Part shown: one piece after another, positions 53,931 to 64,000 of the stretch | Layout of the letters: each line of letters begins with the position of its first letter | How positions within the stretch are numbered: the stretch's first letter is position 1 | From: Yarrowia lipolytica | Taxonomy: Eukaryota; Ascomycota; Dipodascomycetes; Dipodascales | NCBI RefSeq assembly: GCF_001761485.1 | Contig: NC_090771.1 | Location: 1,178,001 to 1,242,000 of the forward strand | Length of the DNA: 64,000 nucleotides | Direction of reading: 5' to 3' | Translations under genes and position numbers: made by a program | The notes under the pieces: model-generated | Database searches by the model: none | What the model saw: the letters and a program-made list of their open reading frames with translations, nothing else | What the model was told of the DNA's origin: nothing

Positions 53931-53934
53931 GATA

Positions 53935-54021
53935 CTCCGCAACGGAGAATTGAACTCCGGTCCCCCGCGTGCTGGTATTATACCTGACAGGCGGAAATTC
54001 TAGCCACTAAACTATTGCGGA
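53935..54021 (-). tRNA. tRNA-Asp (anticodon GTC) with 15-base intron
   Basis: On the minus strand the acceptor TCCGCAA pairs with TTGCGGA, with discriminator G. The D-arm region is GTTTAGTGGCTAGAAT, the anticodon stem TCCGC / GCGGG, the loop CTGTCA plus C after splicing, and the T arm CGGAG-TTCAATT-CTCCG. The mature length is 72. The loop is interrupted after base 37 by GGTATAATACCAGCA (53970-53984), the standard intron site. A T7 terminator follows. Confidence 0.95.
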
Positions 54022-54889
54022 TGAGTTTTTTTCTGAAAAATTGAGAATTCCTATTCCTCACGAGGTTTGACTTACAATAACGCGAATGAATAGAATAAAA
54101 ATAAATAAAAAACGCGAATGTTGTGAAAATAACTACAGTGAAGTAAATTCAGGTCCATTTGATGTACAGACACCCGACTTAAGACTGATCGGACCCCAAC
54201 TGTTGCAGTTGTGAGCCTCCCACAAAGTTGCGAAGCGTAGTGTGTATGACGGAGTCAGATCAGCTGATTATCCCAGGATAGGAATGACAAATGAGCGGGT
54301 TCAATGAGACCATAGATTGAAACATGAACGGTTAAACAACTGAGCGTTTCCCCTAAGAATGGGTTCACTTTGAGTCGAAGGGATGTCATGCTTGATAGGA
54401 AGCGGAATCAGCTAAAACTGAACTACGGTACTTTAACTAAAACATTATAAGCCCTTGAGCTCAATACTGCACATCTACATAACAAGAGAAAAACACGACT
54501 AACGGTGCCCATGGCACTAGACCAAATAATGGCTTTCCGACAGTGTCGTATTCACCATTCTCCTTAGTTGCATTGTTGAGGTGAGGTGAGTTGCTCATAC
54601 AGTGTATGATGCGCCAGATCTGTACCATAGGAGCAACGTTATCAACGCACCCTAAGTTTCCCACTACTGTACTTGCCTGTACAGTAAATTTATATCGCAG
54701 TATTGTGGCTTTTCAATTAATCTATTTCTTAAACTGTACGTACCGTAGAGCTACAGATCACTCGCAAACAGGCCAGTTGCTGTCCAGTGTTGGCCATTCA
54801 GCCACTCACTTTTTTCCGTACTGTACGCATTTCATTCATTCATTCTTGTCCATTCATGACCGGGCTGCCATGCATTTTCGTCACTCTAT
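54022..54889. other. Intergenic, nothing recognised
   Basis: 0.87 kb between tRNA-Asp and the 3' end of the Pyp1-like gene. AT-rich. No gene is seen. Confidence 0.55.
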
Positions 54890-55795
54890 CTATTTGTCAA
54901 GCTTCAGTCCGTCCAGCTTATCCAGCTCCTTCTCGGTCTTGGTCATCTTCAGGTTGGTAAGAGGCTTGAGGCCGGGAGAGGCCGAGGGCGAGGTCTCCAT
55001 GGAGGAGGCGGCCGATCGCACCAGCTCGGTGTCATCAGAGGCTCCGTACTTGAGATCATGATGTCGGTTACCCTTGACGTATTTTCGCAGCTCCCGTCGA
55101 ATATCGTTGAAGTCGTCATAGGGAATGTAAGGGATTTTGTTAGTTTGGCAGTACTGCTCGAGCTTGAGGCCTCGTCGGGCGAACAGCACGTCAGAGTGCT
55201 TAGCGGCAGGCAGATCAGACACTCCATCACCAATGAAGATGATGATGGGGTTGACCTCTTCTGTGGCGTCCTTGAACTCCTGCAGCGACACGGACTTGTC
55301 GTGGCCGAGATCGGAATCGGGGTGTCTCCACAGAGGGGTCCACTTGGAGCCGTCGGCGGCAATGATGGCGTCATTGGAGACAATGTTGATTTCGGCGGAC
55401 TTTTCCTTGCCTATGCTTTCGTCGAGCGCCACTCGCAGAAGGGGTCTGATGCCGGCGGAGATGACGGAAAACGGAATGTGGTGTCGCTGGACGTATTTGA
55501 GGAACTCTGTGAAGCCGGGGTCCATGGTGAGGTCTTTTTCGAGCTGCTTGAAGCCCTGCTCGAGGGTCACATCCTTGAGCGAGCCCCACAGCAGCTCCGA
55601 GGCGCCCTTGAAGGTTCGCTCGCCCGTGAAGATGGACTCGTCCAGCTCGGCTCGTCGCTCGGGGCCGCATCCAAACTTGTCAAATAGCACGTGGCCGGTA
55701 TCCTGGAGGAAAATGGTGCCGTCAAAGTCGGAGAAGATGGCGAGGGGCCGCTGCTCGGGGATGTGTGCTTTTTCAATCTTGTCGGAGAGAGACAT
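54890..55795 (-). CDS. HAD-superfamily phosphatase, Pyp1-like
   Basis: A 301-residue soluble HAD phosphatase. Motif I is FSDFDGTI with D23 and D25 as nucleophile and acid/base; motif II is the serine in VISAGIRP (S113); the motif III lysine is in GHDKSVS (K167); motif IV is GDGVSDLPAAK (about 189-199). These blocks, together with DPGFTEFLKYVQ and DVLFARRGLKLEQYC, resemble baker's yeast Pyp1 (YNL010W), a polyol-phosphate phosphatase, more than serine-phosphate phosphatases. The last 50 residues (PSASPGLKPLTNLKM and lysine-rich end) are an extra tail not present in the 241-residue yeast protein. The true substrate is not readable from sequence. Confidence 0.88.
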   Translation of the reverse strand: MSLSDKIEKAHIPEQRPLAIFSDFDGTIFLQDTGHVLFDKFGCGPERRAELDESIFTGERTFKGASELLWGSLKDVTLEQGFKQLEKDLTMDPGFTEFLKYVQRHHIPFSVISAGIRPLLRVALDESIGKEKSAEINIVSNDAIIAADGSKWTPLWRHPDSDLGHDKSVSLQEFKDATEEVNPIIIFIGDGVSDLPAAKHSDVLFARRGLKLEQYCQTNKIPYIPYDDFNDIRRELRKYVKGNRHHDLKYGASDDTELVRSAASSMETSPSASPGLKPLTNLKMTKTEKELDKLDGLKLDK

Positions 55796-58139
55796 TGCGT
55801 GGGAGGATCAGTAGGAATACAGAATACAAAAGAAGGGTGGTGTGGGAATCCACGACTTTAAATATCCCCGACGATGAAGGTGTGGTATGAATAGAGTTGG
55901 ACACACCGCAACCAGCAACGTCTGAGCGGTCTACGTCTGAGCTGTGGGCAAAAAAAGTTGTTCCGGCGAGTGGGGAAGACCACGGGTATTTATAGCCACA
56001 ACTGCCGTGAGAGAGGTCACAACACGCGCCAAGTAACACATCTCCCCCCAGATGCGCTACAATGTCCAAAAATTCCGCCTCGAATCCACCTCCACAACGC
56101 ATGACGTAATGAGCAATACCAGAGCAACTGGACTCCAGGAAGCTGCAGCTAAGTCGCCCAACAGAGTTTATTAGCCTAGGTATGGGCGGAGTCTAATGTA
56201 ACGAGGAGTGTGTGTTTAGGTGGTGGTTTAGATGAGGCAACTGGATTTTGGCTGGACAAGTGCATTTTTCACAGGTAATTGAGACCACCGCCGCTTACTC
56301 CATGCCCCTATCTCTTTGCCATCTCCCGTTAGCGTCGCATCCCTTGTCCCGTCCGATCTTGCTATAAGCTTAGCCATACCAGAGGGTTGACAAAGTGTAC
56401 CACTGGGTAGATCGTCAGTAGTCAGTCGCACATTGATACTCCCGTAGCGCCAAAAGGTCCCCTATGACGTAATCCCGGGCCACGCACGCACGCACAACTC
56501 TCGCATAATGAGGTACAGGTGTCGCTTGTGCATAGTTCATTTCGGGTTCTCAGTTCATTGTCCGAATTTTGGTGTCTCCAAACGCAATTTAGATAAGGCG
56601 TGCGTGGGTCTGGGGAGATTGCAACGGTACAAGCCAGAAGCCCAAACAGGGGTCTGATTTGGATACCGACAAGCCCATTGGAACCGCCTCGACTGGAGCT
56701 TTCCAATTATATGCATGGCCTGTCTGCATCTCCATTGTGGGTCTTTCTAGAAGGCTCCATCCACTCTCGTATCTATACGCAATGCCCAAATGCAAACCAT
56801 ACAAAGCCGTGAAACATGGCATGTCTGGCACTGAAATTAGACCGTGTCCTTCAACTGTATGACATCTACCACATCCCAGCACCGACTCGTACCGTGACTT
56901 CGGTAGTGCTCTTATCGCGAACAAAGAAACACGCACCACGGACGTTAAGTGTCTCGGGTCATTTCCGACCTTTGGCCGGTGAGACAGCTGTCAGTCTGGC
57001 GATGGTGGCCACCAGCCCCACACGTGACATGTGACACTGAAAGCAGGTTGGGATATATATATGCTCGTCCAGCTCCTCCTCCTGCTTCCTCTTTTCTCTC
57101 CCAATCGCATACTCTCTTTCTTTTCACCACGTTGCCGGGGTCACATTACTTTTAGCTACTGTATGTGCGTCTCCTGCCGGGTGGCGTGCTGCCCCACACG
57201 ACTCTGGTCACTCTCTCTCTCTCTGTCTCTCCGGCATCAAACTTCGCAACATGGGCCGTGATAATAGGGATCGACAAACCTTGTGCGAAGATACGAGACG
57301 GTGGGGAAACAAACAGGCTTACTGAGGCGCGTGATCATCGTGGGGAGGACACGGGGCTTGTGGAGTGTGGAGTTGGTTGGGTCTGAGACACGGAGGGATT
57401 TCAACTCTTTGGGTTTACCCTGAAGTGCACCAGACTAATGTCCCCTTGGCACTGTGCGACAAATTTAGGTTGGTGGTTCATGAGGGGTACAGCATCTACA
57501 GCAGACAAGAGAAAAAGTGACTCTAGAATATTTCTTGGACGTTTGATTGGTGGGTTCGGAGCGGATAGTAGAAGGATGATGAAGGGATGATGGAAATGCT
57601 GCAGTCGAAAGTTATACTGGTCCTGAAATGGTGGAGCTTGGCAAGTCTGTCTGGACGGTAACGTTGTGGAATTCTAAACCATCTCACGATCCAGTCTTTT
57701 GAAACTTGCCGGACTTCTGTCTTCATCTTGGTATCTCTCACTTTGTGCGGGCGTCAGTCCTTCTCCGAGCAGCTCTGAAGCAAGAGCTCTCCATGCGAAC
57801 AATCCAGTCTATTCTCTACTAAAGGCAGCTGGTGCAGCATCATCTTGGACGGCGGCTGGTGATGTGATCTTCTGCAGAGATGGAGATGGCTTCTATGGAA
57901 GGCGAAAAACAGGGAACAGATAGCTCGCGAGTAAATGAGCTGTTTCTCTGGAAAGTACATGCGAGGCTCAGTTCATGGCTCCGTCTTTTCCTTTTCTGTG
58001 CCTCTTACCTTACAAGTTCACTGGTGCTACGCCTTTTCTGACCAACTATGGTTCTGTTGTTGCCCTTGTCTAATAGTATCAGCCAATGATACATCACGAT
58101 GATAAAGCACTTCTCACACTCAAATACTTCGGTATCCTA
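55796..58139. other. 2.3-kb gene-poor region with an orphan TATA box
   Basis: No protein gene is supported. A TATATATATA element at about 57053-57062 is followed by a CT-rich stretch like a yeast promoter and leader, but no long frame follows. Confidence 0.5.
57053..57062 (+). promoter_or_regulatory. Orphan TATA box with CT-rich downstream
   Basis: TATATATATA followed by about 60 bases of C and T, then only short frames. It could drive a non-coding RNA or be chance. Confidence 0.3.
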
Positions 58140-59561
58140 TTAACTAGTGCTTCTTCTACCACCGCTGCTATTATGTGAGGAAAGGGAGTCGATGGACTGT
58201 CGGGTTTTCTCTGCTGACGAAGACAAGTCTTGCGGCTGATGGACGTTGTGGGCCAGACCGACAGCGTCAATTTCCTTGCTCTTATCGTAGATATGACCAA
58301 GCTTGCCGCTTCGGAACAGCGGATACTTGTCCAGCCAGTCCCAAAAGTCTTCTCTGTCGGGAATATAGAATCTCAGGTCGATTCGGAACAGCAAAAACAG
58401 AGCGTTCACAATGCACTCGAGGGCCCCAAAGGTGGCGTACAGAGTGTAGTTCTGGAACACGGGCGAGTTGCCAACTTGTCTGACCTTGAAAAACTCGTCT
58501 GTGAAAAGAGACACGGTTCTGCACACGGTGATAGTTGTAAGAACGCAAGAAGTGAAACAAATCAAAAGCGCACACACGGTGGGGTTGTTGTTGAGGTCTG
58601 AGATGACTCGGACTGGATTTCGTCTTTCGGAATCGACAAAACGGGCAAACAAAGTGTTGTTGTTGGAGGCTCCATGCCTCTCGTCTTCCTCCAGAGACCG
58701 TTTCGTGAACGTCTTGTACTTGGGCTTTTCGGGGTAATAAAAGATTCCGAAACTGGTGATCCAGAACGGAGAGGTAGTCTGTCTTAGATTCTTGGCCCGT
58801 TTCGCCTTGAATCCAGGAAACTCATGACCAACAGCCCCCACAGGAATTATATAAGCTGCCAGAACCATCGCCAAACCTCCTAGAGCCCACAGAATACAAA
58901 TGATTCCCATGGCCTTAGCCACATTGCGACACATTTGGTAGTGCTTGGGTCCCATAAAGTACAGGTATGGCAGAGCTTGACCCAGAATGGCGCCCACTAC
59001 CACTCCAATGATCAGACAGTAGAAGACTGTCATAACCACATGGAACCAGGACGAGTTGCCCGTCTCCGGGTGCCGTTTGGTGAAGACTCGATGGCCCAGA
59101 ACTGTGTTGCAGAAATTGAGGTAGAAGGACGTGCCTATAGGCAGACAGACGGAGAAGACTGCTACCAAATACTGGATGGTGTAGTCACACCATTTGAGAC
59201 GAAGACCAAAACCAATAGCACACACGAGATTGTAACAGGCGTTGCACCCAGTCAACAGAAACAGATGGCGATGGTATAGATTGTAGAGGAAGATGAGTCC
59301 ATTGCACACACAGAAGACGCAGTGGAGCACAATGAAGAGAATGCAAGGGGCTCTGTCTTGATCTGGGTTGGGAACTCCGCCAAAAATGGCCATTTGCGAT
59401 CCAATCACCATGTCAATCAGATACTGGCCAATTCGAATGTTTCCAAGCAGTTCTGTAACCATTTTCAGCAGTGGTCGTAGTCCTGTGCCGGTCGCTGCTC
59501 CTTTTGGAATTGGCAAAGCCGCTAGAATTCCATCCTGATACGAGATATCTGGAATCACCAT
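58140..59561 (-). CDS. Seven-pass membrane protein, probable DUF3112 family
   Basis: A 473-residue integral membrane protein with about seven hydrophobic segments between residues 70 and 400. The pattern GGVPNPDQDRAP before the first segment, followed by F..N..HRH.F and a cysteine-rich second segment, resembles the fungal DUF3112 family, whose role is unknown. A cytosolic loop near 255-315 carries basic clusters (KAKRAKNLR, KRSLEEDER). The C-terminal 75 residues are soluble and end in a Ser/Arg-rich tail (SSHNSSGGRRSTS). There is no signal peptide; the N-terminus lies before the first segment. The gene is clear; the family call rests on overall pattern and is moderate. Confidence 0.82.
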   Translation of the reverse strand: MVIPDISYQDGILAALPIPKGAATGTGLRPLLKMVTELLGNIRIGQYLIDMVIGSQMAIFGGVPNPDQDRAPCILFIVLHCVFCVCNGLIFLYNLYHRHLFLLTGCNACYNLVCAIGFGLRLKWCDYTIQYLVAVFSVCLPIGTSFYLNFCNTVLGHRVFTKRHPETGNSSWFHVVMTVFYCLIIGVVVGAILGQALPYLYFMGPKHYQMCRNVAKAMGIICILWALGGLAMVLAAYIIPVGAVGHEFPGFKAKRAKNLRQTTSPFWITSFGIFYYPEKPKYKTFTKRSLEEDERHGASNNNTLFARFVDSERRNPVRVISDLNNNPTVCALLICFTSCVLTTITVCRTVSLFTDEFFKVRQVGNSPVFQNYTLYATFGALECIVNALFLLFRIDLRFYIPDREDFWDWLDKYPLFRSGKLGHIYDKSKEIDAVGLAHNVHQPQDLSSSAEKTRQSIDSLSSHNSSGGRRSTS

Positions 59562-62500
59562 TTTGTTGAGTTTTCTGACGCCATGGACGGGTCTACAGCC
59601 ATATATATTATCATATATCCAGCCGTGTGTTCACCCATGTCCAACTCGCTTACACTAGTGGCTAGTGCAGCGAGGTGGGGTTTGCAATAGTCGATTTATG
59701 ATGGATATGGTGATTATTGGACAGGGAGCAGGTAGAGAGAACAAGGGGGAGGGGATCTTGATTCAGAGCGGGCGTTTGTCTCTCTCCCGAAGTTTCCTTT
59801 TCACGTCTTCTCTGCACATCCCAATTTCACGTCGGGCTAGAATATCGCCTTAGGGGATATGTAGTGTGCTTGAGTCGGGTTTGAAATACCTGTATAGGTA
59901 CAATTAGACTGGATATCGACTGTAGATACATATTGTCACTGTGGAATGATATGGTGTATACAGATGTTGTAGAACCTGCTTATAAAGAACGGAGCAAAGA
60001 TGCCCACAGGGATACAGACTTTCTCATTCTTCTCCAGTAGTCAATAAAACGCCCAGAACTTTCCCTCTCAGTCGTTTAAAGCTCCCTTGTGTCGCCGGCA
60101 CTAACCCCCGCTTCCACACGGTGCTAAGACCACGCTAAAGGTCACCACCCAGTGAGGTTCAGGTCGTGGCTACAGTGTGAGGTTTTTTAGTCTTGTTTTC
60201 CTGTGACTGTACATTTGACATCTGATATAGATATATATGATGATTGACACCCTCATATGGGATATACACTGTACAACACTTGCGAGTTTTTGTATCGTAG
60301 ACTCATGTAGTAGGGTACCAACGGAATAGAAGGAGTGGAATCCAAGAAGAGTTGAAGGCGTCCTACTCGGAGTCACTTATGGAGCTGCCACATGTCTTGT
60401 TTGTCTTTTATAGCCTGTACTGTCTACATCTAGAGCGTCTAGTTCAACGTGCAAAGCGACTGGGCATATTGGGGTGAGTGGGTGATATTGAATGGCCAAG
60501 GTACTAGCATAATGGGCACATCGCATCAATATGTATATATAAGAGACACTGTCTTCACTTTCTTTCTTTCCCTTCCTCTCACTGCCCCACTTGCATCGAC
60601 TACCAGATATGGCAATTGGTGGTCGTTTCCATTATAACTCAGCAGGCACTAGCTACACTACTATGTACAGTAGGAAGCCTCTTCCCCGCAGAAGGAGGAG
60701 AAGTTGGGTTGGCAACACGTGGCTGACAGGGAGATGCCGTTTCTCTGGCTGTTTGTGGGCTTCCGTACTTGTGGGATTCCCTCCTTGGTGACATGTGTAG
60801 AAGTGGAAGGACATGTTGCGGTTTAACCTACTTCATGGAGGAAGGAATACGATACAACACCTCTTGGGAAGCGCCCATTGAGACTGAGACATCAAGGTGG
60901 GGCCTCTTATTTCAGCTCTTGAAGTAGTGGAGGAAATGACTGAGTCGGATGACGGTGTTGAATGTGACAGTGGGACAGTACTGTGGTGAAATCGCTCATG
61001 GAGTAGGGCTTGGTAAAGCTAAGTAAAGCTAAGTAAGTTTTCTATCAAGGTCAAGTAGCGACATCAACTAAGACCAACAAGAATGGTGATAGTGGGAGAC
61101 GTTTGCTCAAAAAGGGCACGGTACTCTCGCAACCAGGCACATCCATGGCAATGCTGCACACAAGCAGAAACATAGTTCCAGCCGGAAAAGTAACCCTCGC
61201 AACTAACTGCAATACATGCTTAAATCCATCCGATGAGAAGATGGACCTTGTGTCACTTTTGATCCACTTTTTGGGCTCTTTTGATGTTTGCTTGTTTGGC
61301 CAGTATTGAGCACCCCATAGGACAATATAGAGCCCAGAATTGGGAAAAAAAAAACTACAAAAAAGAAAAAACACCAAATCAACACGTGACTTTAGTTGAA
61401 CCCATAAACTGACTCATAACCTGTATCGGCAGTTTCTATTTCTCTCTACCATCTCATTCATCACAATTGACTTTTCTGGCAACAAATGAAAGTCAGAGCT
61501 CGGCAGAGTTTGCACTGCCTCTTTTCTCTGCGGATATCATGTCGGGAAGGCCTATAGGGTCAATGAGTGAATGGACGGAGTATTTGGAGTGAAAAATTAC
61601 CGTCCATAGAGCAGTTACCCTGTTACAATCACCGCAGCTCCTTCCACATTGTCTCTTTCACGCCGAGATTGTCATTCTTGCAACTGTCGTACTACGGTAC
61701 TTTCTCCAAATTCGGACTCCTATCAATTGACTTGGAGACAGTAAGCCCGGGTTTCAAGTTAATAACGCGATTTGATACGCGCTTGATCGGGTCCACGCAG
61801 CAATTGGCAGAGGGCGATTTTGGCGTAGCAATTGTACACACGCCGAAAAGTGCACATCCATACAGCAACCAGTGTTTGGAGACCTCTGGTGGCACACGTC
61901 TCCACAATGGTGTCTCGCCAAGACCAGACCAAGACCAGCCGCAGTGCCAGATGCAGTCGGTGCAGCAGTACGAAACCGGCTGCAGCTAAAAATTTGTGGG
62001 GACGGATTTTTGTAGACTTCGGAATGGAGATGTAAGTCGGTGGAAAATCCCGGAAATTGGAGATTTGAAACACAATCTGGTCGGTCGTCATGTTGCTCCA
62101 TCTACCATCGCTTATCATGCAGTTGCAGCATCAATAACAATGTCTATCCGAGTTCTGACTCTTCGACCCTTGCCTGTTTGGGACCATGGCTGCAGCAACA
62201 ATAAACAAACTCTGAGGTTATGATGACGGAGGTATACAAGTGAATGTAACGCGCTGGGGAGTAGAGATGGCGGAAAAAGAAGGCCATTGATAGGTTCTAC
62301 CACCCAGATTACATAACATTACTCTCTTTCCGACCTTTTTCACCAACCCCAGCGGCTTCTATGTCCTCATCTCCCTCAAACTCTCTGCACCGCCCCTCCC
62401 ACCCCGTTTGACAGCTGGACTAGCCCGTAAAAGAAGATGAGGGGGGCCTGACATTGGACAATCGTCGACGCCCGCTATCTTACGTCTGTACTACCAGGTT

Positions 62501-62913
62501 AAAACAAAACATCTGTCACTTGACCGGTTTAGATGCTTCATTAGACGCATTATATCATAGCACTAGTGGGGTCTAGCTGCACTGCCGAAATCAGGGGTAA
62601 TCCATATAACCAGCGATATAGAGCCGGTAGAGAGCTGAAAACCCGCACAGGCGTAAACACAGGCTCTGAAAAGGCACCTGCCAAAGCTGGTACTTTTCTC
62701 TGCTCACCTTGCTCACCAAATCCCCCCCTCCTCGTCCTCCCCTATTAATATCCTCCACATGCCTAACGCGCGGGATATAAGCTTAATTCTAAGCGGGTTT
62801 TATTTGTGATATTATCTGCGATTGGATTTCAAACCTCGACGACAACTGAACGAACCGTTTTTTGGCCTCTTTTTTTTGCCTTTGAACCAAACTCCGCGCC
62901 AGTTTTCATCGCA
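59562..62913. other. 3.35-kb gene-poor region before VCX1
   Basis: No supported gene. A TATATATAAG at 60534-60543 followed by a CT-rich stretch and a short ATG frame (60606 on) looks like an orphan promoter. AAGCTAAGTA units repeat near 61013-61035. It also includes the VCX1 promoter. Confidence 0.5.
60534..60543 (+). promoter_or_regulatory. Orphan TATA box
   Basis: TATATATAAG followed by a CT-rich leader-like stretch. The only ATG frame that follows encodes about 60 residues (MAIGGRFHYNSAG start) with no known similarity. Confidence 0.3.
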
Positions 62914-64000
62914 ATGCCTTCCGAATCCACCCCTCTCATTGGCCGACGGCTCCAGCCCTCGGACCACACCTACGTGCAAAAGGTGCGCATCGTGCTGGGC
63001 TCGTCATATGTCAATATTCTGCTGATTTTCGTGCCCCTCGGCCTGCTCTCCGGAATTCTCGGATGGGGCGCCACCTGGACCTTCTCTCTCAACTTCCTCG
63101 CCATTGTCCCCCTTGCCGCCCTGCTGTCGTTTGCTACTGAAGAGCTGTCTGCCAAGGTCGGCCAGACTCTCGGAGGTCTGCTCAATGCCACCTTTGGAAA
63201 CGCCGTCGAGCTCATTGTATCCGTGATCGCCCTCTACCAGGGCCAGATCCGAATTGTCCAGGCCTCCATGCTTGGATCCATTCTGTCCAACATGCTGCTG
63301 GTGCTGGGATGCTGCTTCGTTGCCGGAGGATGGGGACGAGTCCAGCAGAAGTTCAACATGACCGTGGCCCAGACCATGTCCTCTCTTCTCGCCCTCGGAG
63401 TCACCTCGCTGCTTATCCCCGCTGCCTTCCACGCCTCTCTGCCCAACTCTGGAAAGCCCGGAGAGGATACCGACCCTTCGGTTGTCGACCCCACCCTAGC
63501 TGTGTCTCGAGGAACCTCCATCGTCATTCTCTCCATCTACACTCTTTTCCTCTACTTTCAGCTCGGATCCCACAGCGGTCTGTTTGAGGACGCTGAGAGC
63601 GAGGCCGTTGACGCTACCGAGGGAGAGGACGAGCACGAGGGCTCCACCCTGACTCCCTGGGAGTCAATCTTTGCCCTGGTTGTCATCACCGTAATGGTCT
63701 CTTTCTGCGCCGACTACCTCGTCGAGTCCATCGACGACATTGTGGCTTCTTCCGGACTCTCCAAGACCTTCATCGGTCTGATTCTGCTGCCCATTGTCGG
63801 TAACGCCGCCGAGCACGTGACTGCCGTGGTTGTGGCTATCAAGGATAAGATGGATCTGGCTATCGGAGTGGCTATCGGCTCCTCTCTGCAGATTGCCCTT
63901 TTCCTCACCCCCTTCCTGGTCATTCTCGGCTGGATCATCGACCAGCCCATGTCTCTGTACTTCTCCACCTTTGAGACTGCCGTCCTCTTCGTCGGAGTCT
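62914..64000 (+). CDS. VCX1: Vacuolar Ca2+/H+ exchanger (Vcx1), cut by the window edge
   Basis: The first 362 residues of a CaCA-family cation/proton antiporter; the frame is still open at the right edge. Vcx1 pumps calcium from cytosol into the vacuole using the proton gradient. The start [17 protein letters not shown] is followed by 8-9 membrane segments. The two alpha repeats are GNAVE (95-99; E99) and GNAAE (296-300; E300), each in the wider TFGN.VE / P.VGN.AEH setting. An acidic cytosolic loop (about 225-243, [19 protein letters not shown]) separates the halves, as in other CAX proteins. Codons are biased to CGA and C-ending, implying good expression. The 3' end and last segments lie outside the window. 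Confidence 0.94.
   Translation, partial: MPSESTPLIGRRLQPSDHTYVQKVRIVLGSSYVNILLIFVPLGLLSGILGWGATWTFSLNFLAIVPLAALLSFATEELSAKVGQTLGGLLNATFGNAVELIVSVIALYQGQIRIVQASMLGSILSNMLLVLGCCFVAGGWGRVQQKFNMTVAQTMSSLLALGVTSLLIPAAFHASLPNSGKPGEDTDPSVVDPTLAVSRGTSIVILSIYTLFLYFQLGSHSGLFEDAESEAVDATEGEDEHEGSTLTPWESIFALVVITVMVSFCADYLVESIDDIVASSGLSKTFIGLILLPIVGNAAEHVTAVVVAIKDKMDLAIGVAIGSSLQIALFLTPFLVILGWIIDQPMSLYFSTFETAVLFVGV

Larger units (their letters stand above)
51537..53934. other. Gene-poor region upstream of the phosphatase
   Basis: 2.4 kb without a supported protein gene. The longest frame (51845-52360, plus) starts at TTG and has no family similarity. GTAC-rich stretches occur at 52220-52370. The orphan B-box unit at 53660-53727 is listed separately. 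Confidence 0.5.

Noticed and set aside
36072-57149. GTTGCCGGGGT(TA)CACATTACT shared near 36072 and 57131
   Set aside because: About 18 bases shared, with no longer match around them; too short to call a repeat family.

Overview
This window reads as a stretch of budding-yeast nuclear chromosome. The best fit is Yarrowia lipolytica or a very close relative. The spliced genes use GTGAGT donors with a branch site (CTAAC or CTGAC) only a few bases before the CAG acceptor. Arginine is written mostly as CGA, genes are separated by 1-4 kb of non-coding DNA, and a 5S rRNA-like unit lies alone between protein genes instead of in the rDNA. All of these are known Yarrowia traits. The species call is inference from these features; no database search was possible.

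Layout, left to right. 0.7-7.3 kb: RPS29 (-), TSR1 (+) and the ER chaperone LHS1 (-). 10.2-18.0 kb: a Whi5/Nrm1-like GTB-motif protein (+), prefoldin PAC10 (-), spliced RPL18 (+) and a TMEM205-like membrane protein (-). 20.0-28.4 kb: a possible 86-residue gene (-) diverging from SOD2 (+), then WRS1 (+), spliced RIB3 (-) and VPS60 (+). 32.2-43.0 kb: a FLC/TRP-like membrane protein (+), an unrecognised 210-residue gene (+), PRP16 (-) and MRPL20 (+). 44.2-48.7 kb: tRNA-Thr (+), a 5S rRNA-like unit (+), TSR4 (-) and an unrecognised 575-residue gene (-). 50.1-64 kb: a GPI-type acid phosphatase (-), intron-bearing tRNA-Asp (-), a Pyp1-like HAD phosphatase (-), a seven-pass DUF3112-type membrane protein (-) and VCX1 (+), which runs off the right edge.

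The genes are mostly unrelated housekeeping functions, as is usual in yeast. There is a loose ribosome theme: RPS29, TSR1, TSR4, RPL18, MRPL20 and 5S all make ribosomes, and WRS1 with the two tRNAs serves translation. I see no operon-like cluster, no CRISPR array, no intact mobile element and no clear new multi-gene system.

The observations most worth a second look are small. RPS29 has lost one cysteine from each of its two zinc-binding CxxC pairs. A GTACTTGTAC / CTACTTGTAGAT motif family recurs in the intergenic DNA. Two places carry perfect Pol III B-boxes without a tRNA. The 5S-like unit has a 5' strand that cannot close helix I. LHS1 carries an alanine/lysine-rich helix insert, and TSR4 carries four NPFA motifs.
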